DNA of 36,602 nt from positions 1-36,602 of the forward strand of contig CAMBMW010000006.1 of the NCBI GenBank assembly GCA_945868875.1. The letters run 5' to 3'. Both the position numbers and the translations under genes were made by a program. Of the stretch, positions 9,394 through 19,102 are shown piece after piece. Positions within the stretch are counted from its first letter, which is position 1, and each line of letters begins with the position of its first letter. The notes under the pieces were generated by a model. The model was not told the DNA's origin. It worked only from the letters and a program-made list of their open reading frames with translations, and did not search any database. The DNA comes from an uncultured Treponema sp. Its GTDB lineage: Bacteria > Spirochaetota > Spirochaetia > Treponematales > Treponemataceae.

Positions 9394-10557
9394 ATGCAAA
9401 AAACTACAAAGATTATTGTAACTCATGTAATTGTGGGAGTTATTTTGATACTGACTTTTCTTGCAGTCAAAATGATTGGCTCTTCAAAAAAAAGTGCTTC
9501 TGGAATGCCTGGAATGATGCCGCCTGCAAATTCTATGGCAGGAGGAGGCGCTGGTGGTGGAGGTGCCGGGAATGGCGGTACCGCTAAACCTGGTAGCAGT
9601 ACTTCTAAAGAAGCGGCAGCTGGTAACGGCACATCGGGTGCTGGCGCAGGAAATGCAAACGGAGGCACTGGAATGGGTACCAATGACGCTGGTAAAAATG
9701 GGATGGCAGCTGCTGGAAATACAATGCCTGGTAATGCTAATTCAAATACCAGCGGTAAAAAATCACAAACTGTTACACCGGTGCGAACAGTTGTTGCTAA
9801 CGAAGTCATTTTGCAAGATTACGTTATGACAAGTGGTGATATTCAAACTCAAACATCAATAGAAGTTTTCCCTTCGATTGGTGGAACAGTAGTTCAAATG
9901 AATGTTTCACTTGGTTCTCCAGTCAAAAAAGGGGAAGTCATCGGATACATTGATCCTTCAGAACCGGGAAGTTATTATGCAAAATCTCCGATTACTTGTC
10001 CTATTAGTGGAAGCATCTTGTCTGCTCCAGCAAAACCTGGTCAAAAAGTGCAAGCCAGTTCTGTCATTACAAAAATCGGTGATATCGAAAATCTTCAGAT
10101 TTCTGCAAAAATTCCAGAACGTTATGTTGCTGAACTTGCAGTTGGACAAAAAGCCGAAATCAAACTGGAAGCGTATCCTGATGTCAGCTTTTCTGCTTCA
10201 GTTGTAAGAATTTCTCCTGTCGTAGATTCAGCAACTCGCACAAAAGAAATAATTTTAAATTTTGATAAAAAAGACAGTCGCATAAATGCCGGAATGTTTG
10301 CAAAAGTCAAACTTTTTACATCAGCTTATAAAGGTACATTTGCTATCGGACAAGATTCCATCGTTTCGAATTCTGACAAAAATTATCTGTTTGTTGTTAA
10401 TGATGATGATACAGTTTCTAAGCGGGAAGTAACACTTGGAAAAAATGTTGACGGATATTATCAGATTTTAAGTGGAATCGAATTTGGCGAAACAGTTGTA
10501 ACAGAAGGAATGCTCACTTTGTACGAAGGTGCAAAAGTGCGTGATATTGGAAAATAA
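9394..10557 (+). CDS. efflux RND transporter periplasmic adaptor subunit
   Basis: N-terminal anchor; biotinyl/lipoyl-like GGTVVQMNVSLGSPVKKGEVIGYIDPSEP; located between TolC and RND genes. Confidence 0.9.
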   Translation: MQKTTKIIVTHVIVGVILILTFLAVKMIGSSKKSASGMPGMMPPANSMAGGGAGGGGAGNGGTAKPGSSTSKEAAAGNGTSGAGAGNANGGTGMGTNDAGKNGMAAAGNTMPGNANSNTSGKKSQTVTPVRTVVANEVILQDYVMTSGDIQTQTSIEVFPSIGGTVVQMNVSLGSPVKKGEVIGYIDPSEPGSYYAKSPITCPISGSILSAPAKPGQKVQASSVITKIGDIENLQISAKIPERYVAELAVGQKAEIKLEAYPDVSFSASVVRISPVVDSATRTKEIILNFDKKDSRINAGMFAKVKLFTSAYKGTFAIGQDSIVSNSDKNYLFVVNDDDTVSKREVTLGKNVDGYYQILSGIEFGETVVTEGMLTLYEGAKVRDIGK

Positions 10558-10588
10558 TTTATTTGAATTTTTATAGGATGAAAAAAAT

Positions 10589-13500
10589 ATGAGTCTTTCA
10601 AGAAAAACAATGGATCACCCGATTCTTGTACTTATGATTTTTACACTTTTGGGACTTTTGGGAATTTTTACATTCAGCAAGATTGCCATCGCTTTGTTTC
10701 CAGAAACAGAAAACCCAGTTCTGCAAATAATGACAACTTATTCAAATGCGGGACCTGAATCAATAGAAAAAACAATCACAAAACCTATAGAAAGTGCAGT
10801 TGCCAGCGTAAACGGATTGCAAAGCATATCTTCCACTTCAAGCGAAGGTTCTTCATCAGTTCAACTCATTTTTGATTACGGCACAGATTTAGATGTTGCA
10901 GTTGATGATATAAGGCAAAAACTCGAAAGAGTTACAAGAAGCCTGCCAGATGCAGCAGGTTCTCCTTCAATCATGCGTTTTGGAAGTGACAGCATGCCTA
11001 TAATGAGAATTCTTGTACGCGGAAATCGTTCCGCAGACGATCTTAAAAAAATCGCTGAGAATTCGATTATTGATGTTCTCGAGCAGGCAGATGGAGTTGC
11101 AGAAGCTGATGTAATGGGCGGACGAGCAATTCAGGTGAATATTGAACTTGATTCAAGTAGACTTCAAGCTTATGGTTTTACAATTCCAACAATTACTTCA
11201 GCACTTTCCAAACAAAATCTTGAACTTGGTGGCGGAAAAGTTCAAGAAGGAACAAAAAATTACATTGTAAGAACAACCGGAGAATACACAAGCATAGATG
11301 AAATCAACGATACTGTTATTGCCACAGTAAACGGTTACAATGTAAAACTTCGCGATGTCGGAAATGCTTATTTGGGATATGCTCAAACATCACAAGAAAG
11401 TTACATCAATGGAGAACAAGGTGTTTATGTTTCCATCACAAAACAGTCAGGTTCAAATTCTGTAAATGTTGCAAACAGCGTTTATAAAAAAATCGACCAG
11501 TTGCAGGAAACACTGCCATCAGACATCACTTTGGAAATCATTTCAGATGACACAGAATCAATTCGTGAAACAATTAATATTCTCGTGGAATCTTTGTTGC
11601 AAGGTTTAATTTTATCGATTGTGATTTTGTGGGTTTTCCTTCAGAGTTTTAAATCTACGATAATAATCGGCATTTCAATTCCATTGTCCATGATTGTAAC
11701 TCTTTTTGCAATGAGTATGTTTGGCATCACTTTGAACATGATGACATTGACAGGACTTATACTTGGACTTGGTATGGTCGTTGATGCATCCATCGTTATG
11801 ATAGAAAACATTTATTCATACAGACAGCGTGGTGCAAGACCAAAAGTGGCGGCAATTCTTGGAAGTCAGGAAATGCTTATGTCTGTCATTTCGGGAAACC
11901 TTACAACAATTTGTGTTTTCGTACCATTTTTATTCTTCATAGAAGATTTAGGAATGATGGGACAGATGTTTCAAGGAATTATTTTCACAATCGTAATTGC
12001 CCTTGTTTCATCTTTACTTGTTGCAATTTTCCTTGTACCTGTTCTTGCAGGAAAATTCCTTCCACTAACAAACAGAAATGAAAAACCAGTAAGAAATCCT
12101 GTTTTTAAATTTCTGTACGGAATTTTCCAGAAAGTTATCAGTATTTTTACAAACGGATATGCAAAACTTTTAAAACTTTGTCTTAATAACCGTCTGATTA
12201 CTCTGGTTGCAGCTTGCGCTGTTTTAGTAATCGCATTTGCAATGATTCCTACAATGAAAATCAATTTGATGCCAGGCGGACAATCAGATTCAGTAACACT
12301 CAATATTACATTACCAGTTGGAACAACTTTTGAAGAAACAAAAAAAGTCTTACTTGCATTCGAAAATTATGTTAATACAGAAATTCAGGGTGCAAAAAAC
12401 ATAACAACTTCTATTGGTTCAAGCGGTAGAAACAGTTCCACAAACAGAGGTTCCATTCAAATTTCTTTGCCAGATTCAGAAAATCAAATAGATTCAGCTC
12501 AGGTAATGGAACAAAAACTTCGTGCTCATTTTGATGAATTTCCAGGTGCAACATTCAGCTTTAGAGGTGGAATGCGAAGTCAGATGTTTGGAGCGGATAT
12601 TGATATAGTTTTACGTTCAAATGATTTGGACGCTGCTTTGGACACAGCAGATAAAATTGCCGAAGTTATCAGTGCAAATGCAGAATGTGGCGAACCTTCT
12701 ATCAGCATGGACAAAGGACTTCCACAAGTTGAGGTTGTAATTGATCGTCAGCGTGCTTATGATTTTGGGGTTGATATTACAACAGTTGCCAGAGAAATAA
12801 ACTATGCAATCAACGGAACAACAGCATGTGTTTATCGTTCGAATGGTGAAGATTACGATGTTGTAGTTTCTTATCGCCCAGAGGACAGAAAAACAATAGA
12901 CGATTTGGAATCAATATACGTGCGCGGTTCAAACGGAATGGTTAGCGTTGCAAATTTTGCTACCCTCAAAAAAGGACTAGGACCAGTTTCTATCAATCGC
13001 GAAAATCAATCGAGAATTATTCACGTAACTGCTAGCATTTTAACAGACACAAATGCAAATATTATTGAAGACCAGATAAAAGAAGGCATAAACTCATCTT
13101 TCATCATTCCAGATTCTGTAAGCGTAACTTACGAAGGTTCATGGGGCGACACAATGGAACAGATGAGTCTTTACTTGAAAATCATTGCAATGGCTGTAAT
13201 TCTCGTTTTTGGCGTAATGGCTGCAACTTACGAAAGCTGGAAGGCTCCACTTATCAACCTTGCCACAATGCCGTTCCTCGTAATTGGTGTAATTTTCCTT
13301 TATAAAATAATCGGACAGGCAATTTCTTTGATGTCAATGGTCGGAATTATCATGCTTGTTGGAATTGTTGTAAACAACGGAATCATTCTTGTTGACTACA
13401 CAAACCTGCTTGTGGGACGCGGTGTTCCACTAAAAGATGCGTGTTATCAGGCTGGAAAAAGTCGTTTCCGACCAGTTTTGATGACCACTTTGACGACAAT

Positions 13501-13729
13501 TCTTGGAATGCTTCCTATGTGTTTTGCTTCCGGCGGACAGTCAGAAATGGTTCAGCCAATTTCACTTGCCGTTGTAGGAGGACTTATTTCAAGTACGTTC
13601 ATTACACTGCTTGTAATTCCAGTATTATACAGTCTTGTGATGAAATCATTTAAAAAGAAAAAACGAATGATAAAACTTGAAGGAATTGAATATAATCAAA
13701 AAGAGACAGTAGAACTAAACACAAAATAG
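10589..13729 (+). CDS. efflux RND transporter permease subunit
   Basis: 1046 aa; AcrB-family motifs, FPETENPVLQIMTTYSNAGPESIEKTITKPIE, GLGMVVDASIVMIENI, VGIVVNNGIILVDY. Confidence 0.95.
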   Translation: MSLSRKTMDHPILVLMIFTLLGLLGIFTFSKIAIALFPETENPVLQIMTTYSNAGPESIEKTITKPIESAVASVNGLQSISSTSSEGSSSVQLIFDYGTDLDVAVDDIRQKLERVTRSLPDAAGSPSIMRFGSDSMPIMRILVRGNRSADDLKKIAENSIIDVLEQADGVAEADVMGGRAIQVNIELDSSRLQAYGFTIPTITSALSKQNLELGGGKVQEGTKNYIVRTTGEYTSIDEINDTVIATVNGYNVKLRDVGNAYLGYAQTSQESYINGEQGVYVSITKQSGSNSVNVANSVYKKIDQLQETLPSDITLEIISDDTESIRETINILVESLLQGLILSIVILWVFLQSFKSTIIIGISIPLSMIVTLFAMSMFGITLNMMTLTGLILGLGMVVDASIVMIENIYSYRQRGARPKVAAILGSQEMLMSVISGNLTTICVFVPFLFFIEDLGMMGQMFQGIIFTIVIALVSSLLVAIFLVPVLAGKFLPLTNRNEKPVRNPVFKFLYGIFQKVISIFTNGYAKLLKLCLNNRLITLVAACAVLVIAFAMIPTMKINLMPGGQSDSVTLNITLPVGTTFEETKKVLLAFENYVNTEIQGAKNITTSIGSSGRNSSTNRGSIQISLPDSENQIDSAQVMEQKLRAHFDEFPGATFSFRGGMRSQMFGADIDIVLRSNDLDAALDTADKIAEVISANAECGEPSISMDKGLPQVEVVIDRQRAYDFGVDITTVAREINYAINGTTACVYRSNGEDYDVVVSYRPEDRKTIDDLESIYVRGSNGMVSVANFATLKKGLGPVSINRENQSRIIHVTASILTDTNANIIEDQIKEGINSSFIIPDSVSVTYEGSWGDTMEQMSLYLKIIAMAVILVFGVMAATYESWKAPLINLATMPFLVIGVIFLYKIIGQAISLMSMVGIIMLVGIVVNNGIILVDYTNLLVGRGVPLKDACYQAGKSRFRPVLMTTLTTILGMLPMCFASGGQSEMVQPISLAVVGGLISSTFITLLVIPVLYSLVMKSFKKKKRMIKLEGIEYNQKETVELNTK

Positions 13730-13739
13730 GAGTGATTTT

Positions 13740-14096
13740 ATGGCAGAAAGTAATGAAAAAAATAATGAAAATATTTCTGATAAACAAGATAATCAAAATC
13801 AGATTGAATATCGTGTGGAAATAATCTGTAATCAATCAATACAAGATGATGTGATTGAACTTTTGGAACAAGAAATACAAGATATTCAATATACGGTTAT
13901 TGAAAATGTAAATGGAAAAGGCTTAAGTTCAAAAAAACTTGGAAACACAACGTGGCCGGAAATGAATTTTTTGCTTTTTGCCTATACTGATTTGTCTGGA
14001 GCAAAAAAAATCAAAATTATTGTTGAAGCACTAAAAAAGAAATTTCCAAAAGAAGGAATCAGCATATTCTTTTCAAAATGCGAAATTCTTGCATAA
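13740..14096 (+). CDS. small PII-like/ferredoxin-fold protein associated with the RND operon (PG0541-like, tentative)
   Basis: 118 aa, 10 nt downstream of the RND gene; pattern YRVEIICNQSIQDDVIELLEQE...YTVIENVNGKG... Confidence 0.55.
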   Translation: MAESNEKNNENISDKQDNQNQIEYRVEIICNQSIQDDVIELLEQEIQDIQYTVIENVNGKGLSSKKLGNTTWPEMNFLLFAYTDLSGAKKIKIIVEALKKKFPKEGISIFFSKCEILA

Positions 14097-14159
14097 AAAA
14101 AATTGACTGAACATTTGCTCTTGAACATTTTAATTTGTCCATTTGCAATAAAAAACAAA

Positions 14160-15122
14160 TTAAAGCGGATTGAAAGCCCTGTCTTTCCAACATTCCACAA
14201 CACGAAGTTGCCCTTCCAAATCTTTGTGGAGTGTTGTTTTAAAATGATGGGAACTGGCAATTTTTTGGGCATCCAAAGCATTATATTCGCCAGTTTCCAT
14301 CAAGATTACACCTTCAGGACAAAGATGATTATAACACTGTGGCAAAAGTGAACGGATGATTTCAAGTCCGTCATCAGTCTGTGAAAAATCACCGGGCATG
14401 AAGCCGTTCTTTTTTTGAGTACAAACATCGCCGTCAAGTGCTAAACGTGGTTCATTTCTTCCATCCCGTAAGAGTTCTTCTACCATTTCATGGGGAACAT
14501 AAGGAGGATTTGTCAAAATGACATCAAAAGTCCATCCTCCATCATTTGAAAACTGTTCAAAAAGATTTGAACGCACAAAACGCACTTTATCAGACGGAAT
14601 TCCAAGTTTTTTTGCATTCTGCATAGCAATTTCCAAAGCTGCAGGAGAAATATCCGCGAGAGTAAATTTTGGAAGATTAGCGGATGAAATCTTATATATA
14701 TCGATTAATGCTTTTGCAACAGAAAGCCCAATGCATCCCGAACCAGTGCACATATCACAAACAGTCAAAATCAGATTTGGATGATTTTCCATTTTTTCCA
14801 GAATAATCTCAATCCCGCGTTCCACAAGAATTTCCGTATCAGGTTTTGGAATCAAAACAGCGGGCGAAACATCAAATTCATACCCAAAAAAATCTTTTTT
14901 TCCAGTGATGTAAGCAATAGGAAGACCTGTTTTACGTTTTTGAACAGCCTGAAGAAGTAAGTTTTCCTGCTCAGGCAAGATTTCCTTTTTATAATTCAAA
15001 AGAATCTGCGTTTTATTAAAATCCAAAAAATGTTCAAGTAGAACATTTACATCAAGCATAGGAGAAGGCGAGTTTTTTAATTCATTTAATGCATACTTTT
15101 TAAAATCTTCAATTGTCATCAT
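14160..15122 (-). CDS. prmC: peptide chain release factor N(5)-glutamine methyltransferase
   Basis: NPPY motif in DVILTNPPYVPHEMV; VCDMCTGSGCIGLSVAKAL SAM-binding motif; linked to prfA. Confidence 0.93.
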   Translation of the reverse strand: MMTIEDFKKYALNELKNSPSPMLDVNVLLEHFLDFNKTQILLNYKKEILPEQENLLLQAVQKRKTGLPIAYITGKKDFFGYEFDVSPAVLIPKPDTEILVERGIEIILEKMENHPNLILTVCDMCTGSGCIGLSVAKALIDIYKISSANLPKFTLADISPAALEIAMQNAKKLGIPSDKVRFVRSNLFEQFSNDGGWTFDVILTNPPYVPHEMVEELLRDGRNEPRLALDGDVCTQKKNGFMPGDFSQTDDGLEIIRSLLPQCYNHLCPEGVILMETGEYNALDAQKIASSHHFKTTLHKDLEGQLRVVECWKDRAFNPL

Positions 15123-15159
15123 TCAAAGTTAGTAAATAAAATACCATATTTTCAAAAAA

Positions 15160-17067
15160 TTATTTCCTGCGGTTTTTCTTTGCAATTTTTTTCTTGTACA
15201 TCAATTCGTCGGCAAAAGAAAGCATAGCATCAAAATTTTTGTCACAAGATGAATGAATGCCAATGCTTGCAGAAACTTTATAAGGATTGCCTGAATTCAC
15301 ATTATATTCTTCTATATAATTATTGATTTTATCTTCGATAGACTTGGGGTCAACTTTTTTTGTGAATAGAGCTAGAATTTCATCTCCACCATAGCGGCAA
15401 CAAATACATTCATTTGAATCGAATGAACTCAAAAAAGCATTTGCAACAGTTTTAATGGCAATATCACCATGTGCATGACCGTAAGTATCGTTGATTGTTT
15501 TAAGATTGTCTAAATCACACATCATAAGCGTCAAAAACTCGACTTTATCATTCTTTTTGAGCGCTTCAAACATTTTCAAAAAAGCTGTTCTGTTGTAAAG
15601 TCCTGTTAAAGCATCTAGACTGTACATTCTTTCAATGCGATTTTGAAGATAATGCTGATATTGTAACGTTCTGAACCCAAAAAGTGCATTGCTAATCCAA
15701 GTCGTAATCTGAGAAACTCTGTTAAAATTTTCTTTATGATAAAAATCAAAATAAAAAACAAGATAACCAAGCGTCAAATCAATATGATTAAGTGGAGAAA
15801 AAATCAAAGGTTTTTTAATATCAAAAAGTTCATCAATATTATAAACTAAATCTTTTGTATCAAAAAGTTTTTTTTCGTTCTGAGGAGAAGTTGGATCAAA
15901 AAGTACGTACATCATATCGCCATAAACAGACTGCGTGTGAGAAGTATTTGGACAGTTTTCATCAGAAATACATTCTGCCTTCAAAAAACATTTCACATTA
16001 ATTTTTAAAGTTTCGTGCATTTTTTGCGCAACTTCATCAAGACTGGAACATTCCTGAATAGAAAAAGAAAGCTGGCTGTAAATATATTCTTCGTCTCGGA
16101 AAAGATTATAGTAAGTTCCTAAACTAGTGATAAATTCCAAAGATTGATTTGAAAAAGATTTAGAAAAACTGCTTAAAGATGAGTTTGAAGCACAGCCGCA
16201 GGATTCAGAAATGATTAAATTCGGTTCAATAAATTTTGAAAACGGTTTAAGTTGTGGATTTTCTTTTATCTCATTGTCTATCTGTAAAATGAATTTTGCA
16301 ACTTCAATTCCAAGCATCTGGAAGCTGCACAAAGCCGAAGTAATTTTTGGATTTGAATAAAAAATGTACTCAATGCCGTCAAACCCCGTAACAAGCACAT
16401 CACGAGGACATTTATATCCATTTCGTCGAAGTACAGAAACAGCCGCAATCGCCATAGAATCATTTGCACAAATAATCGCACCAGGAACACGTCCTTCATC
16501 AACAAGTTTTTGAACAGCTTTTTTTGCAGGTTCTTCCCAAAAATCACCGAAACTTATCATAGACTCATCAAAATGAATTTTATGTTCGGCAAGAACTTCC
16601 TTAAAAGCTTCAAGACGTTCATTTGAAACATCACTGTCCTGACGACCACACAAAAAATGTAAATCAGTTACATTATGCTGCTCAATTATATGTTTTGTAA
16701 TTTTTCGGATTCCAAGTTTGTGATTAAATCCAATATTAAAATATTCAGAATTTGTTCCACCAAAAACAAACGTTGGAATATTGTGAGCTTTTGCTTTTTG
16801 GAGGATACCGTTTTTAACCTCAGCATTTAACAGATTTTCATTTGAAACAAAAACTGCATCAGCAATTTCGTAATTTATAAGGTCAAAAATTTTTGCTTCA
16901 CCTTTGGAATTATCTGTTTTTAAAAATAAATCAGTTAATGTTGAAAAAATTAGAATTCTCCAACCATGAAGAACCAAATCATCATTCAATGCGGAAATAA
17001 AATAATTAAAATTGCTTTCGTGAATCCTAGAAGTACAATAGACTAAAATTTTATATCCGTTTAGCAT
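15160..17067 (-). CDS. GGDEF-domain protein with N-terminal LacI/GalR-type ligand-binding domain
   Basis: N-terminal ~280 aa resembles LacI sensor domains (VPGAIICANDSMAIAAVSVLRRNGYKCPRDVLVTGFDGIEY); C-terminus LDALTGLYNRTAFLKMF...CRYGGDEILALF. Confidence 0.88.
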   Translation of the reverse strand: MLNGYKILVYCTSRIHESNFNYFISALNDDLVLHGWRILIFSTLTDLFLKTDNSKGEAKIFDLINYEIADAVFVSNENLLNAEVKNGILQKAKAHNIPTFVFGGTNSEYFNIGFNHKLGIRKITKHIIEQHNVTDLHFLCGRQDSDVSNERLEAFKEVLAEHKIHFDESMISFGDFWEEPAKKAVQKLVDEGRVPGAIICANDSMAIAAVSVLRRNGYKCPRDVLVTGFDGIEYIFYSNPKITSALCSFQMLGIEVAKFILQIDNEIKENPQLKPFSKFIEPNLIISESCGCASNSSLSSFSKSFSNQSLEFITSLGTYYNLFRDEEYIYSQLSFSIQECSSLDEVAQKMHETLKINVKCFLKAECISDENCPNTSHTQSVYGDMMYVLFDPTSPQNEKKLFDTKDLVYNIDELFDIKKPLIFSPLNHIDLTLGYLVFYFDFYHKENFNRVSQITTWISNALFGFRTLQYQHYLQNRIERMYSLDALTGLYNRTAFLKMFEALKKNDKVEFLTLMMCDLDNLKTINDTYGHAHGDIAIKTVANAFLSSFDSNECICCRYGGDEILALFTKKVDPKSIEDKINNYIEEYNVNSGNPYKVSASIGIHSSCDKNFDAMLSFADELMYKKKIAKKNRRK

Positions 17068-17070
17068 CTT

Positions 17071-18165
17071 CTAAGCATTACTCTCCAATGAAGTAACATC
17101 AGCAGCAAGTTGCTCTTCTTTTGCATAAACATTCAAAGCGTCCAGCATATCGTCCATTTCACCCATCATAAATGAAGGAAGATTATGAGCTGAATAGTTA
17201 ATTCTGTGGTCCGTCACTCTGTCCTGAGGAAAATTATAAGTCCTGATTTTTTCAGAACGAGCTCCAGAACCTACCATACTGGAACGAGCTGCAGCACGCT
17301 CCGCCTGTTTTTTACTTTCTTCCAAATCAAACAAACGAGCACGTAAAACACGGAAAGCCTTTTCCTTATTCTTTATCTGAGATTTTTCATCCTGCTGGAT
17401 TACGACAATACCTGTTGGAATATGTGTAAGTCGCACAGCAGAGTCTGTTGTATTAACACACTGTCCACCAGGACCACCGGCACGCATAACATCAACACGA
17501 ACATCATTCATATTAATATTGATTTCAGTTTCTTCAGCTTCAGGCAAAACAGCCACTGTTGCAGTTGAAGTTTGAAGACGTCCCTGACTTTCTGTTTGAG
17601 GAACACGCTGAACACGATGCACACCACTTTCCCAACGCAAAGTCCCATAAACAAATTTTCCAGAGATGGAAGTTACAATTTTATTAAAGCCACCAACTTC
17701 AGTTTCCTGAGCTTCCATAGTTTCAGTTTTCCAGCCTTTTCTATCGGCAAGATGAGTGTACATTTCCCACAAATCACGAACAAAAAGAGAAGCTTCATCG
17801 CCACCAGCAGCAGAACGAATTTCAAGAATAATATTTTTTTCATCAAGAGGATCAGGGGGAACAAGTTTTAACTTAATCTCTTCTTCCAATGCAGGCTGAC
17901 GTTCTTCAAGTTCTTTGAGTTCTTCACGTGCCATTTCACGCATGTCAGCATCATCTTCTGCAGTAATCATTTCTTTTGCATCTTGAATGCCATTCAAAAC
18001 TTTTTTATATTCATCATAAAGCGCACAGACTTCACTCAAATAGCCATGTTCGCGCATTGTATCTTTATATTTTTTTGCATCTTTGACCAGGTTAGGGTCC
18101 ATAACAAGCTCGCTCACAACTTTAAAGCGATTTTCACATTCATCAAGTTTTTTAATCAAATCCAT
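17071..18165 (-). CDS. prfA: peptide chain release factor 1
   Basis: GGQ motif MRAGGPGGQCVNTTDSAVRLTHIPTG; 364 aa. Confidence 0.96.
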   Translation of the reverse strand: MDLIKKLDECENRFKVVSELVMDPNLVKDAKKYKDTMREHGYLSEVCALYDEYKKVLNGIQDAKEMITAEDDADMREMAREELKELEERQPALEEEIKLKLVPPDPLDEKNIILEIRSAAGGDEASLFVRDLWEMYTHLADRKGWKTETMEAQETEVGGFNKIVTSISGKFVYGTLRWESGVHRVQRVPQTESQGRLQTSTATVAVLPEAEETEININMNDVRVDVMRAGGPGGQCVNTTDSAVRLTHIPTGIVVIQQDEKSQIKNKEKAFRVLRARLFDLEESKKQAERAAARSSMVGSGARSEKIRTYNFPQDRVTDHRINYSAHNLPSFMMGEMDDMLDALNVYAKEEQLAADVTSLESNA

Positions 18166-18216
18166 ATCTCAAATTATAACATTTTTTCTAACTTTTTTCA
18201 ATGAACGTTTTTTTTA

Positions 18217-18251
18217 CGTAAACTTTTGTTTGTGTAAACGTTTTGTTTACA
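18217..18251. promoter_or_regulatory. operator-like palindrome TGTAAAC-GTTTT-GTTTACA with a degenerate upstream copy
   Basis: Perfect 7-bp arms at 18233-18239 and 18245-18251; related GTAAACTTTTGTTTGT immediately 5'. Confidence 0.35.
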
Positions 18252-18431
18252 AACCTGAAGTTTCAGGGCAAACCCATTATTGCACGTTTTTGACCTGTGA
18301 ATCACGACCGGTAGCCAGAGTTTACTATTTTTTATAATGCGTTTACCCTGCTCCTCTTTCCTCTCCACTTTAAAAAAAAATTAAACAGTGCTATTATCTT
18401 TCAAAAGATTTTTTTACTGGCGGAATGAAAA

Positions 18432-19079
18432 ATGAAATACAAAATTGCGATTTTTGATTTGGACGGAACAATCTTAAATACTTTAGATGATTTAGCAGAT
18501 TCATTGAATGTCGTGCTTCAAGAATTTCAAATGCCACTCCACACTTATGAGCAGGTTCGATTTATGGTTGGAAACGGCATACCCAAACTGATAGAAAGAG
18601 CCATTCCTGATGGTATTACAAATCCAAAATATCAGCAGGTTTTGAGCGAATACATCAAATATTATGAAACACATTGTGCCAAAAAAACTGCGCCTTATGA
18701 CGGAATCTTAAATATTCTCGCTCAAATGAAAAGTCATGGTATGAAACTTGCTGTAAATACAAATAAAGTTGCTCAGGCTGCAATTGAACTTTGCAACCAT
18801 TATTTTCCATCAACATTCGACTATGTTTGCGGCAATTGTCCTCAAATGCCTGTAAAACCTTCACCAGATGGGGTTTACAAAATTCTACATCATTTTAATC
18901 TTCATAAAGAAGATGCAGTTTATATCGGTGACTCAGATGTAGACATTCAGACAGGAAAAAATTCTGGCATAGATGTGATTTCTGTCGCTTGGGGATTTCG
19001 TGGAAAAGATTTTCTTTTACAAAATGGAGCAGAAAAAATTGCACAAAATGCACAGGAACTGCTCAAAATGATTCTGTAA
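18432..19079 (+). CDS. gph: HAD family hydrolase, phosphoglycolate phosphatase-like
   Basis: IAIFDLDGTILNTLDDLADSLN; VYIGDSDVDIQTGKNSGIDVISVAWGFR. Confidence 0.85.
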   Translation: MKYKIAIFDLDGTILNTLDDLADSLNVVLQEFQMPLHTYEQVRFMVGNGIPKLIERAIPDGITNPKYQQVLSEYIKYYETHCAKKTAPYDGILNILAQMKSHGMKLAVNTNKVAQAAIELCNHYFPSTFDYVCGNCPQMPVKPSPDGVYKILHHFNLHKEDAVYIGDSDVDIQTGKNSGIDVISVAWGFRGKDFLLQNGAEKIAQNAQELLKMIL

Positions 19080-19102
19080 AAGTTTAAGACAAATCAAAAA
19101 AT

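Noticed and set aside
9423-9829. 128-aa minus-strand and 91-aa plus-strand ORFs in the adaptor gene
   Set aside because: Created by the GC-rich Gly/Ala linker sequence; no homology signature and wholly inside the adaptor CDS.
11750-11830. RND permease with D-A instead of D-D in TM4 (GMVVDASIVMIEN) as an inactive pump
   Set aside because: Many RND proteins of this branch carry D-N/S variants here; the first Asp is kept, so it is not evidence of inactivity.
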